Of a stretch of 64,000 nucleotides of DNA, positions 11,149 through 23,075 are shown in pieces (within the stretch, counting starts at the first letter, position 1; each line of letters starts with the position of its first letter). The position numbers were made by a program, and so were the translations under genes. The DNA lies in contig CM043958.1 in the NCBI GenBank assembly GCA_014529385.2, positions 141,338,234 through 141,402,233 of the forward strand. Reading direction: 5' to 3'. Below the pieces are notes generated by a model. That model saw only the letters and a list, made by a program, of their open reading frames with translations, was not told the DNA's origin and ran no database searches. This stretch comes from Adiantum capillus-veneris (Eukaryota; Streptophyta; Polypodiopsida; Polypodiales; Pteridaceae).

Positions 11149-12470
11149 TAAAATAAGGTCCTGGAAGCATCACTTGGTGTTTGCACTATCCAAGGTCCAA
11201 TACAATGCACACTTCACCAAAGGCGTCGAGGAGGGCGGCCCAACACATACATCTCTATCCTCCAACCGGGACAATATCCACCATATGAATAATGTATATT
11301 AAGTGGGAGTTGGTCCTCCACCTCCTGAATACTCACATAGGCATGGCCATTATCATGGTCAATATTAACTTTGATGTGATAATATCCCTGTAAACCATCA
11401 ATATGATGGTAAACACCCAACAAAATATACCGGCGATATTAATGGTTCCTGTTTACAAAAACATACTCAATGTTAAATGATAAACTACATAACAAAAAAA
11501 TATTTAAAAAATTCTATAAGTCTCATTTCACAATATTGAACAACTTCAAAGTCTTCAATGATGCGAACAACATCATTAGCATGTAAAGGCCCTCTCCAAA
11601 ATCATGGATCTGTAACAAAATTGTCTCTCTCATGTGGACTTTTTTGTAAAATAGTTGATTATTATAGTCAAAATAGTTAATTACCATAGGCAAATGCTGG
11701 TGGCTACATGTGCATCCATGTCACTGTAGAGTGGTAGGCCATCTCTAACCAAACAAAGATTTGGTCCTTGAACTGGGGTCTGACTTTGGTGCTTTTTGCG
11801 ATCTCTTCCTTTGTGTTTTCTTCTTCTCTTAAAATAACTTATATTCTTCAAAAAATGATAAAGTGACATGCGATTATCCAGTAAACTTACCATAAACTTC
11901 TTGACATACCACAACCCCCAAGATTCCCATTGTTTCATTTTGATATATAAGGGGTAAACTCGTGAATATTTTAAAATCAAAATCTTGAAATAGAGAGTTA
12001 AAAGGGCTAGGGCCACACTTATTTACCAAAAACCAATCCCATGTAACTTCCAAATTCCACAACCCTTCCAAATTTCCATTGTTTTATTTTGATGTGTAAG
12101 TGGTAAACTCATGAATATTTCAAAAGTAAAATAAAGAGTTAAAAAACCATGTATTCTTATCTCTCCTCATTTGTAATCTATTGTAGATAAGAATCCAATA
12201 GAGGCATTTTTTCACCTCTAAGGCATGGATAACCCAATGACTTACATTGCAATTGCTTAGAGTCGATGCAACAAAATATTGCACTCCCACTTGAGAAAAG
12301 TTGTAGCTTGGAACCTTACATCATTTTGAGGAGAAATGATGTAAAAGAGGATGTCTTGCATATACAATTTCAATATTCCATTTGTGCATGCTTTACCCCA
12401 CTGTGTTCTACAACACTTCTTTGAATAGAATGTTTGGAGTCTGAGTCAACTCTGCTTCATTATCATCCTT
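11149..12470. other. noncoding stretch with a duplicated segment and a scrap shared with family A
   Basis: No gene is supported. 11908-12003 and 12056-12145 are diverged direct copies about 147 bp apart (shared words CATTGTTT.ATTTTGAT and GGTAAACTC.TGAATATTT). 11775-11835 is nearly identical to 39607-39667 inside the gypsy A linker (GCGATCTCTTCCTTTGTGTT), so a piece of that family lies here. Confidence 0.65.
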
Positions 12471-14455
12471 GACCACAACCTTTACAAAAATTGAGGTTCC
12501 CACATGTGACATTGCCACATATAACTGACCATGTGAAAAAACGTGTGCTACCAAATATAATCCCAAGAGGCCCAAGTTTGTCCTTGTGCTTTATTTATGG
12601 TCATCCCAAATGCCAGTCTTATAGGGAACTGTCTGCACCTCATTTGGCAGGGTAGTCCCTGAGAATTTCCAGCAATGAAATCTATCCTTGGAAGGAATAC
12701 TCGGTCTTCAAAGTTGGAACCAGTGAGTATCTCTGCCTCTATGACTCTACGGTGAAATTGTCTGCATATTAACCTCGTGCCATTACAAAGTCCCCTTCTT
12801 GGATCCAAATTGCACAATAGCATGACATGAGCATTTTCTTTCAGACACAACACATGTGGTGGATATCCTCCACCTAAATCCTAGCTATTCAACAATTCAA
12901 TTTTATACAAAGCACTGCTCTCTTCTAATTCGCATAATGAGTCTACACTCAAATACTCCCTATAATGTCCACACATCTTGCATAGAGCATAATCATTGAC
13001 CACATCTACATCCTTGTTGCAAGGCGCAAGAACTCCCCTATCTTTAAAGAATCTTGCATAATCCTCGACTCTTTGAATATCTCCATAGATGCTCTCAATA
13101 AGATCTGACAATTGGTTTCTTTGAAGTAGCATGCTTGTAGGCAAAGTGACATTGTCAACAATTCCCCATCATGTATATTCTGATTACCGATATCAAGAAC
13201 CCAATGTGAAAATTGTTTTTCAGCTGCATCTGTCATACAACTTTGCACACACATATTCTGAGTGAGCCTTAATATTCTTGTATGTCTCCAAATGTATGAA
13301 TGACACAATGTCGCATTCAGAATATCTGCTCGGTTACCTTTACGTACAACTGGTAGAATTTGCCTAAAGTCACCTCCAAGCAAAACTACCTTTCCACCAA
13401 ACAGGCTGTCTGTTTGTAAAACATCTCTGAGTGTCCTATCTACTGCCTCAAAAGCATGGCGGTGAGTCATGGTGCTTCATCCCATATAATCAGAGTTGCT
13501 CTTCTCAACAATTCAGCAACTTGGCTATTCACTTTTATATTGCATGCTGACTCAGAATTTAATTCTAGAGGAATCTTAACCTTGAATGTGCAGTTCTTCC
13601 ATTGTTAAGGAGCAAAGCTGCAATACCAGATGATGCACATGCCAACTCTACCTTACATTCACCTCGAAGCCGTGCAAGTAATGCATTATAAACATAGGTT
13701 TTTCCAGGCCTCCCTGGACCATCTAGAAAGAAGACACCCCCTCCATTTTGCTCAATTGCTTGTAGCACACAATTGTAAGCATCACGTTGGCCATTTTTTA
13801 GAGACCTTTCCATTTGTTTTGCCATACTACATTGTTTGGTAGTATCATACACGGTCTCTTCTGCTAACACACTACTTCTACTTAAAGACATAAAACTTTG
13901 ATCAATTGGAGGCATCCCAGGATAGTCAGAGAGCCTCTTACCATATTGTTGTAGCAAAGAATGCAGATTACAAAGTGCCCGACTTTTAGCAACTTCTTGT
14001 CAAACTCTTGCATCAAGTACACACATGTTTAAAGCATATGCATAGTCTTCAGAAAGCTCAACAGAGAACCTATCCCACAATGTCCCTACACATAATGTCT
14101 CACAATATACCAATATAATAGCAAACAATTGGCACAATTGCAATCCAGTTTGAAAAGAAGAGGCTTCTTCCAAGCATGTGATCCACTCCTCATCACTTTG
14201 CAATAACCCTCTAGCATTGCAAGCCTCTTTGAACGTAGCATAAACGTGTCCTTCATATGCTCGCAAGTCATCATAACACTTGCATCCCTTACATATGGTT
14301 AGCAAAATCCGTAAATAGTAAACATCTCCGACAGTGGGGACAATGTTGTACATTCTTCCAATGGTATCTCCCAACTGCCTCTGTGTCCATTTTTTTCTAG
14401 TTGGAATTTGCTTACCATAAGGTAAAGCATGTTTGCGACTAGGTTTAGTCTCTTC
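12470..14455 (-). pseudogene. Helitron-type PIF1-like helicase, degenerate
   Basis: The minus strand encodes the helicase half of a Helitron Rep/helicase, the enzyme of rolling-circle transposition. Order from the N-terminal side: pre-helicase region (14000-14374: YYLRILLTICKGCKCYDDLR, then ATFKEACNARGLL), and Walker A as DGPGRPGKT (usually DGPGGTGKT) in 13565-13957. A Walker B DEAP lies near 13475, then LLGGDFRQILPVV (13006-13470), MLLCNLDPRRGLCNGTRLI and RLAFGMTINKAQGQT (12548-12853), and LYVAMSHV near 12510. Indels after AHSR and after DEAP shift the frame. The Rep nuclease half is absent: at 14500 the sequence changes to an unrelated plus-strand relic. Helitron termini were not found. Confidence 0.9.
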
Positions 14456-14539
14456 ATGTATAAGTCAAGTTCTCAACCTTGAACATTAGTTATGGTGGGG
14501 TTGTTTACTGATGAAAATTGATAACAAGTCAAGGACTTA

Positions 14540-15730
14540 GACTTTGTTGATGAGTTATGGTAGCTAGTTACTTTCACAGAAAGTGAAAAGAGGTACACTT
14601 TTGGGTACATCTTAATTGTGATTGGGTCACATTTCATACTTACGTGATGCACTTGGTGCCATTCAAAAGACGAGTCACTTCTACATCTCTGATGACAAAA
14701 TACATGACACTTTGTTTGTGCAGCACTGTTTTCATTTGCACAATGAGTCGCTGAAAAGTCAAGGCTATAGTGTCAAGCGACACTGGTGTGGTCTGATGGT
14801 GCTGCTTCACAATTCAAAGCAAGGCAACAATTCGATTTTGTAGCCTGATTCTTCAATATGATCGGTATCGAGATGATGCACAATTTGTTTGCGTCTGGTC
14901 ATGGGAAGAGTGAGCACGATGGGGCTTGTGCAGTGCTCAAAAGAACTCTCACACATGAGCAGTTGAAATCTGATGGTGGATGGGTGCTTCATAATGCTTC
15001 CAGTGTTGTTGCATTCCTCAATGCAACCCTCAGAAAAGAATGTCCATAGACATGCAAGAAAGTCGATCGTTTATTCTGGGAGATCAAGCTTGGTGATGTC
15101 TACAGAGACACAACGTGGTATTGCATGCACATCAAAGGGTCTCGATACTTTCACCGTGTTAATGGCTATATTCAAATAGGTATGCACGGGCTAAAGCACA
15201 GACTATTGTATTGGTTTTTCCATGCGTGCATAAAAGGTCAATGAAGGAGATGCGCAAACAAAGAGCACATGGAGGGGTGGGAGTACTTGCAAATACAATC
15301 AATAGTTAGGGATGGACAATCGTCAAGAAAGGATGAGGATGAATATGCTCCCATATATCCTGGCCACCATGATGACCGATGAGTGATGCCTTGATGGTTG
15401 CAATGACTATAGAGGAGCAAGGCACAGACTTCTACATCCTCAAATGCACTAAGACAAAGTGCTTTATCATAAAGTTTGAAAGGGATGAATTTCACAACCG
15501 TATTAAGAAAAATTCATTTGTCGAGGGACTATTCTATGGTTAGGTAAATGGGCGAGATGATACCTATGTCCTTTTGGACAACAAGCCCACTGCTCTTATC
15601 TACTCCCACCTGGTGCGATGCATCAGGGTTTTCAATGTGCCCGAGGGAAGGTGAGCCTAATGTATATGATATGTCAAATGATGTATTTGAACAAATCTAT
15701 AATAGCATGCCACTAGAGGAGAACTTGTAA
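14540..15730 (+). pseudogene. relic of an uncharacterised transposase-like protein (WSDG...SQFK / SGHGK...DG motifs)
   Basis: One plus-strand frame stays readable over about 450 bp from 14789 despite in-frame stops. It contains WSDGAASQFKAR (14789-14824), then after one TGA LFASGHGKSEHDGACAVLKR (about 14886-14945), RTLTHEQLKSDGGW, and after a TAG WEIKLGDVYRDTTWYCMHIK. A later part at about 15450-15650 reads FVEGLFYG and TYVLLDNKPTALIYSHLVRC. The spaced acidic residues and the SDG/HGK pattern resemble a group of uncharacterised eukaryotic proteins I associate with DNA-transposon open frames. I cannot name the superfamily. It is clearly a pseudogene. It abuts the Helitron helicase but is on the other strand. 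Confidence 0.5.
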
Positions 15731-15829
15731 GTTCTATCTATGGGATGATTCAAAGTTTACCCATAGTTTGTACTCAATCAATAGGAGTAATTTAACCAAG
15801 TGACAACATTTTTCCAGAACTTCACCACC

Positions 15830-16340
15830 ACAAAAGCACCACTTGACACACTTTACAGGACCTCACCACCACCACTGAGCACTACTTTTCCAGCACTTCA
15901 CCAAAACAACACACTCCTTGATAGCACTTTCCAACACTTCACCACCAATAAGCACTACTTGATAGTACATTTTCAGCACTTTATCACCACAGAAGGACCT
16001 CATCACCTTTAAGCACTACTTTTCCTTCACTTCATCAAAACACAACACTCCTTGATAGCACTTTCCAACACTTCACTACCAATAAGCACTACTTGGCAGC
16101 ACACTTCTAGAACTTTACGACCACTTGAAAGCATATTTATAGCACTTTACCACCAATTAGCACCACTTGACAGCACTTTACAGGACCTCACCACCACAGA
16201 GCCCTACTTTTTCACCACCACCAAAACACAACACTCCTTGATAGTACTTTCTAGCACTTCACCACCAATAAGCTATACTTGACAACACATTTCCAGCACT
16301 TTACCACCACTTAGCAACCACTTGACATGAATTATCAACA
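15830..16340. repeat. short-word satellite with higher-order repeats (CACTT.CCA type)
   Basis: Imperfect repeats of CACTACTT..CAGCACTTCACCACCA type fill the stretch. A longer unit containing ACTCCTTGATAGCACTTTCC recurs near 15910, 16039 and 16219 (spacing about 130 and 180 bp). Apparent open frames are Thr/Ser/Pro-rich artefacts of the repeat. The words fade out by 16450. Confidence 0.85.
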
Positions 16341-16545
16341 ATAATAACAGACACAGTCTAGCACTTATCAACATGTTCTGTTTGATAACCACTTGAAAGC
16401 ATTAACCATGCACTTTGTACTACTTGAAAGTATGTTCACACTACTTGACTAGCACCTTATAGCATACTCAAGATAAGAATAAATTATACACCAACATGAA
16501 AGGATTCCTGTATAAGTATAGATTCATTATATTTGGTATGAACCG

Positions 16546-18680
16546 ATGTTAATATATAAAGACTATGGAAATTTTTCCATCTTTGGGCGCTTGTATGGGG
16601 CTCTTGGAGTATGGTTGGGGGGCACTTTTTGGGAGGGATGGAGAGGTAATTTCATGTTGGAACCGTACCTTATAATGCACAATATTCCAATTCCATTGTG
16701 CAAGAGCCTCCTTCCTAGCATCAAATGGACACTCACTGATGCTTTTTGCTCTGTCAGCACTCTCAGCCCATTGTAGCACAAATTCGGCTACATCCTGTTT
16801 CAATAAATGTTCCCACTACCTCTCATTTTGCTGCTCCAACCCAGGAAGAATCACATAGCAAGAAGGATCATTGAAGTGCATCTTATACAAGGAGTCATCT
16901 AACACTAATGTGTTTTGACTTATTGAACTTAGGGAAAAGATATCGAAAAGTTTCTAGCTTTTTGAAGAACATTGTCTTCGGAGGGTTCTAAAAAACCAAT
17001 TGCTAACATGGCAGCTATTCTGCTCAAGCAACACTTGGCCTGAGTTAGGCACTTGTTAATAGCATGTTTCGTGTGAGAGTCCACAAAAACACCTTTGCTA
17101 CTTGACTCAATGCAAGTAACAAAATCTCTGCGTCCTGTAGTAGGTAATGCTCTCATCCCTTGTGATTTTGGCAAATTACAACATCGATACATCCGGGGGA
17201 ATCATTGATGTGCGCTTATCGTGCACGTACGTAAGTACATTATTGAAGTCAACATTGACTACCAAATCCCTATCGACATTGAAATGACTGATGATGCGAA
17301 GGGGAGCTTTACAATCAATGTGTAGTACCTCATCAGTGGGTGGTGGGCATTTTGAGCCAACGACATGAATTTTAATACAGAATACATGAACAAAATCTCA
17401 GAGAAAACATTGATATATTATAATGTTGGGAGATAGTACGATAAAGCTTCTCGCTTGCTCTAGTTTTTGGGGGAAGTATGGTACTACTTTTTTTGGAGTC
17501 GCGGGCCAACCCATCCTCCACTTGCTTTTTTCTTTTCTTCCATAGCTCCCATGCAACAAATTGTAGGGTTGCATCCATTTTTGGATCCAACAGCTCAGCA
17601 TCTTGGTCGTCCTTACCAATATTAGTACCTGGGTTTGCAATAGTAAGGTAAGTTAGGAGGATAGAAGGCAAGGTAACGTAAGTTTGCAAAATGCAAAATT
17701 TAATAAAATGTTAGGTACCACAATTTTGTTGTAGTCAAAATAGGCATTTTTTTGTGGTGCTATTTCTTACCTAGTGGAAAGGAGTCAAGTGGTTTGGGCG
17801 GCTGCCCTTGCTTTGTCCAATAGTAATGGATATGGTCAACCCCGGGATCTCAAAGCTTGGGAAGGACTAGATCTTTGTGACTCCAAGTGATGTTCAGAAT
17901 CACCTTGCTCATAATCTGACCCGCCACCTTCATGCTCGCTCCTTTCGCTCTAAACTCCTCCAAGAACTCTGAAAAATCGTTGATGACTGGTCATCCTCTT
18001 CTTACCTTAGTTAGGGCTTTCCACTACAGTTTTTGGGCTTCAACGTCCCTTGGTTGTGCTAGGGGAAATGGCATCGGTGGGAGGCTGATTGATGGTGACA
18101 CTTTCGCTTTTGCCCTTACCCTTAACCTTCTTGTGCAATGTTGCAAGTCTAAAAAAAAGTGAGGACACTATAGCAAACTAAACACATTAGTTGAACAAGA
18201 AAAACATTACTTATCATTGTATGCTTCAGCTTCATCTTCGGAAAATTTTCCATCCGCATAGTACAAAAACCATGGATAGTCTCTCCAAGTTTCCTTACCA
18301 TGGAGCTTCTCTATCCAATCGTCAGGATAGAGACAACTCTCCTCTCTCTCAAACTCCACCCACAATCGCTGGGATGCTCGGGGTATGGACTACGAAGACC
18401 TATTTTAAGGGTGCCCAACCACCATCTACAAAAAACAAGAGGAATAACTCCACCATGCATAACACACGATTTTAATATAGTATAGTTCAATACCTGTATA
18501 GCATGCGTTGGACAATACAAGCAAAATGCGACTACTCCTCTGCGTTGTGGGTAGGTCGTATGGTTTGCTTCCATCGCACAAAATCCTTGCCAAAGTGCTT
18601 TTTAAAAAAAGCCTTCAGTGCATCGCAAGAGACATGCCACAATCACGTGCGACACGTGCATAAAGCTTTTATACATGGAG
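16546..18680 (-). pseudogene. relic of a multi-segment gene with an FCP1-like HAD phosphatase domain (copy 1)
   Basis: The C-terminal part (16546-17340) matches the FCP1/NIF-type HAD phosphatase fold. A motif I strand reads RDLVVNVDFNNVLTYV, and a motif III/IV region reads NTLVLDDSLYKMHFNDPSCY followed by an L-E-rich tail. This is the NTLLIDDSPYK...NP pattern of FCP1-like proteins. Upstream segments read DAELLDPKMDATLQFVAWEL (17372-17628), FLEEFRAKGASMKVAGQIMS and WDPGVDHIHYYWTKQGQPPK (17771-17986), and WIEKLHGKETWRDYPWFLYY (18211-18360). An earlier segment, ALKAFFKKHFGKDFVRWKQT, lies at 18495-18660. GT...AG borders are visible (a 62-nt candidate intron at 18149-18210, a donor at 17770). Stops and frameshifts make it a pseudogene or a badly decayed captured gene. 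The 45.1-47.2 kb locus is a diverged relative. Confidence 0.5.
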
Positions 18681-19560
18681 TTCTACGCCTCCATCTTTTT
18701 TGACACATTCAATACACCCCTACACATTAAGTATTAGTAATGTGGCAATACTAGAGAAGACCCCAAACTCTAGTGGTAGTATGCTCACCTTTCAAGCTGC
18801 CACCAATATACGTTGTCGTGATGCCCCGCATTCATTGGGAGAAAAAACACAAAAAGAGAAGGACTTTTTAGGTTTTTTGGCAAAAGCGTGTCGAGTTTTT
18901 AGTGCGGTGTTCTGGAGTACGTTGATGGCATATAAGCATGCCAGAAGTAGTCAACTTTGTGATTTGAGGACTTTATTGTTCAGGATGCGTTATTTGGAGC
19001 TCATTGCTTATTTATGCAATCGTGACCAATAAAGCAAGATTTGTATGTTGAGTGTTGTGCTTAGAGATGCTTGGTCAGTATACAAGCCAAAGGTGGTGCA
19101 CTCACGAAAGCGCAAAAGTTTCTTGATGGGCTTTATTTTGACATCGACATTGATAGCGACATATGCATAACATAAGTGTGGCAGGGAAGCATTGAGAAAT
19201 CTTATTGGGATGTGCAAGAAAGGATTTTCTCCAAAGTGATTTACCCATGCTGGCAATTTGATGGCCATTAAAAATCGCTGAGTAGGAATGGCCGCCTAGA
19301 CCTGTTAAAAATAAAGCCAAGGTGATATTTAAAAATAGAGACGAGCAACTGATTGCAGGGTGTAAGGAAAGTGTTGGCTGCAGGTTGATCGGGTCATCAT
19401 CAAGGGCCTGTGCAAGGACGAGAGCACTAGCGCAGGTTTGAGGGTACGTGGTGTGAAAGGGAGAGCCACTGACAAGTAGGAGATGAGGTGTTGGAATTAG
19501 GGTTGCAGAGAAACGCACACAGCTTGGAGAAGACAAAGGAATCTCAAGGCACACAATAGA
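18681..19560. other. noncoding or unrecognised stretch
   Basis: No gene is supported. The minus strand at 19008-19300 has a protein-like stretch (LAWVNHFGENPFLHIPIRFL), but it matches no family I know. It may be upstream sequence of the FCP1-like relic or an unrelated scrap. Confidence 0.4.
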
Positions 19561-19788
19561 GAGTGTGTTACTTAGTGTGCAATGGAAAGATAGATAGCCC
19601 TAGAGCGATGGGCGTATATACAATGCTCGTGGGAAAAAACCTCCTAAAGAGGGAAAAAATGCCCCGGCGGTCCTAGTGTGCTCACACACATCACTACCAC
19701 ATGTATATGGTAACAAATCCCCTGGAGTGATGCAGTGAACGAGAGCTCGCACATGAGTAAAGGGAAGTGCCATGCCTTGAGGACATGA
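19561..19788 (-). other. 3' noncoding end of the copia element
   Basis: By position after the pol stop this should hold the 3' untranslated part and the start of the 3' LTR of the minus-strand copia element. A GTATATAC box at 19613 could be an LTR promoter element. LTR ends were not determined. Confidence 0.35.
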
Positions 19789-22079
19789 TCAGTCCACAAA
19801 GGGGAGTAAGCCCAAAGCTTTGCGGAAAGCTTCAAGCTTCTCACGAGACAATGCCTTTGTGAAAAGATCTGCAAGGTTGTCCTGTGTTGGCACATAAGCC
19901 AAGCTGATCTCTCCTGCTGAGAGCCTCTCCCTGACATAGTGGTAATGCACCTCAATGTGCTTTGTGTAAGCATGAAAAACTGGGTTCCTCGCAACTGCCA
20001 ATGCGCTCTGACTGTCAGTGTAGATAGTGTTGGCAGTGTACTGTACAACACCCAAATCAGCCATAAGGCGTCTGAGCCATACACACTCACAACTGTAGCT
20101 GTGAAGGCTGCCCTGTACTCAGCCTCACAACTCGAAGTGGACACAGTAGGTTGCTTCTTGCTCAATCATGATATACATGAACTGCCAAGCATGAAACAAA
20201 AACCACTTATGGACACTCGCGTGTCAAAACAACCAGCCCAATCTGAGTCCGAAAAGGCATGTAAGTTTGGTGGCAATGATCCCCCCTTGGGATAAAACAA
20301 GCCAAGATGTAAAGTGCCACTAGGGTAGCGGAAAATCCTCTTGACAGCCTGCCAATGCTTAGACCCTGGGCTATGCATAAATCTGCTGACCTGTGAGACT
20401 GCAAACTGAATATCCGGCCTCGTGTTGCATACATAAATGAGGCAGCCAACAACAATTCGATAAAGAGTGACATCAACAGGATCGCCAACATCATGTAGAC
20501 TCAACTTCAAACCTGTTTCCATGGGAGTGGCAATAGGTTTGCAATCCTCAAGTCCAAACTTACATAGCAATGTCTCTATGTAACTTTCTTGCCACAAGGC
20601 AATACTACCATCACACTGCTTAAACTATACACCCAAGTAATGATGCAACATCTCCAAATCTTTCATCTTGAAAGTAGCATTCAAATCAGCCTTAAATTCA
20701 ACAATATGTCTCTCATTTGGTCCAATGATCAGCACATCATCGACATAAAGAACCACAATGAGAAGTACATCACCCTCACGCTGTAATACAATGTGCTTTC
20801 TGTTGGACTGTTACGAAAGCCTTGTTTGACCAAATGAGTGTCAGCTTTCTCATACCAAGCACGAGGAGATTGCTTCAACCCATACAAAGCCTTCTTACAT
20901 CTGCACACTTTGTCCTCTTGTCCTTTTATGACAAAACCGCGAGGCTGTGTTACATAAACTTCCTCAAATATGTCACCATTTAAGAAAGCAGTAACAATGT
21001 TTGATTGATGTACATCCCAACCAAAATGAGCTGCCAATGCACATAGAAAACGCACAGTAGTCATACGACAAGTGGGAGCAAAAGTCTCTTCATAATCTAT
21101 GCCTTTTTGCTATGCATAACCCTTTGCAACAAGTCGAGCCTTATGGCGATCAATCTCACCTTCCGGCTTCCATTTCAACTTGTAAACCCACTTCCTACCA
21201 ATGGCCATTTTGCCAAGAGGCAAATCACATAAAGTCCACGTGTCATTTTCTATAAGTGCATCATATTCTGATTGCATGGCAGCCATCCAATTTTTTGAAT
21301 TCTGTGCTTCATCAAAAGACAGAGGCTCCTCAACATCATGTAAGCTAGACACAACCAAAGCATAACAATCTGATGCTTAAGATGCATGGCGGGAGCTTGA
21401 ACGAGTACGACTAGACAAAGGTGCATCCAATTTACTATCACGCAAAGTGTGCACCAACCATTTTGGCATACCTCCAGCCTGCTCATTTTCAGCCCTTTCC
21501 TCATCAAGTACATCATGTACATCTCCATCAGTAATAGGCTGATCTGTAACATTTTCAGAAACCCCCATAGGCTGTACATTTGTCTCATTGGAACTTACAT
21601 TCGTATTTTCCACCACTGAAAAGATACAACAAAGTGTCATAAATGTCCCGTGAGCTTACATTACTGTCTCTAGTACATGACAGCAAGGGCTGAACAAAAT
21701 CTTCCACAAAAACTACATCCCGTGAAACCTGAATACGTTTTGTTTACGGATGATAAAAACCTGTACCCTTTGCTTTTAGCACTATAACCAACAAAAATAC
21801 ATTTGACAGCCTTACCATCCAATTTTATGCGCTGTGTTTGTGGTACCAAAGCATATGCCAAACAACCAAAAACACGCATGTGCTCAATAGAAGGTTTCTA
21901 TCATGCCATGCTTCATATGGAGTAATAGACTGCAAAGCTTTCGTAGGACCCCTGTTTAGTACATAAGTGGCACACATGATGGCCTCAAGCCAAAAAGAAT
22001 GCGGCTAAGCTTGACTTTTGACCATACATCGTGCCATTTTCGTAAGTGACCTGTTTTTTCTCTCAGCAACACCATTTTT
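19789..22079 (-). pseudogene. Ty1/copia pol: integrase end, reverse transcriptase, RNase H
   Basis: Minus-strand copia polyprotein in the order expected. Integrase C-terminal part (21670-22075): GVAERKNRSLTKMARCM and RVFGCLAYALVPQTQRIKLD. Reverse transcriptase (20729-21358): NSKNWMAAMQSEYDALIEND, AIGRKWVYKLKWKPEGEIDR, HQSNIVTAFLNGDIFEEVYV, ALYGLKQSPRAWYEK and the catalytic LYVDDVLIIG near 20737. RNase H (19789-20597): PDIQFAVSQVSRFMHSPG, DWAGCFDTRVSISGF, YTDSQSALAVARNPVFH and the C-terminal DNLADLFTKALS. Several frameshifts and stops break it. Gag, protease and the front of integrase are missing: at 22080 the sequence jumps to the family A repeat block. Confidence 0.95.
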
Positions 22080-22083
22080 ATAA

Positions 22084-22594
22084 GAGCTCGCCCCATTCAC
22101 ACTTGGGCGCCCATACTTAGCCAACTAACACTTGAATGTTTCTGTTAGAGTGCACCTCTCATCGGAGATCACTCTCACCCTTTTCCTATTGGACCAACAA
22201 GCCCGGTCCCTGAATAATACGGCGTTTGTCGTAGGTGACGGGAATGTGCATGAGGGTTAACATGTTCCCCTTCCTAATGTAGATTCCGTCCTAGGAAGCT
22301 ATTGAGTAGAAGCTAGTTCATTGAGGTGGAAGAGCCTTTGAGATGAGTGTCCTTAGCCTTGTTCAGTCTCACTGCAAAATCAAACAAAAGTGGTACAATA
22401 ACGATACACTATGTGCAAGCCACAAATGGCTCCAAGCACACAACTAAACTAATCTAGCAAGCTCAAGAGAGCAAGGGTGTGTCACTCACCTCCCTACGCT
22501 CGCCTTCGTGGAGGATCACCACGAAGAAGAAGGAGTCGCTGCTACGCCGTGCTCAACCTGTTCACTGCCGCCGTGCTGTCGTCGCAATGCTTGA

Positions 22595-22654
<60 letters not shown>

Positions 22655-23075
22655 GGAGATGATGAAGAAGAAGATGGATATGGAACAAGAGCACTCTTCA
22701 ATTGCACAAATGAAAGAATGAATTGATTTTAGATCTAGTTGACTTTTATATGAGCTCGCCCCAGTCACACTTGGGCGCCCATACTTAGCCAACTAACTCT
22801 TGAATGTTCCTGTTAGAGTGCGCCTCTCCTCGGCGATCACTCTTACCCTTTTTCTATTGGACCGACAAGCCCGGTACCTGACTCTACCAAATAAATAATA
22901 CAGCGTTCATTGTAGGTGATAGGAATGTGCATGAGGGTTAACATGCCCCCTTCCTGATGTAGATTCCATCCTCGGAAGCTATTGAGTTGAAGCTCGTTCA
23001 TAGAGGTGGAAGAGCATTTGAGATGAATGTCCTTAGCCTTCTTCAGTCACTGCAAAATCAAACAACATTGGCATA
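22084..23075. repeat. partly tandem 668-bp block shared with family A gypsy ends
   Basis: 22084-22395 and 22752-23075 are direct copies (GAGCTCGCCCCA, ACTTGGGCGCCCATACTTAG, TAACATG.CCCCTTCCT) at a 668-bp offset; the second has a 22-bp extra piece CTCTACCAAATAAATAATA. The middle part, 22396-22751, matches 2383-2770 and 43595-43945. The order is therefore unit-middle-unit, as left by tandem LTR copies or unequal exchange. No coding region is present. Confidence 0.8.
22598..22653. repeat. (AC)n microsatellite
   Basis: About 28 AC units in the middle part of the tandem block, at the site that holds (CT)n-(AC)n at 2576-2680. Confidence 0.95.

Noticed and set aside
15800-16282. Thr/Ser/Pro-rich plus-strand proteins
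   Set aside because: They arise from the CACTT..CCA satellite, and all three frames are similarly biased.
18767-18830. tRNA-like stretch CTCTAGTGGTAGTATGCTC
   Set aside because: It resembles a tRNA A box, but no cloverleaf, B box or acceptor stem can be formed.
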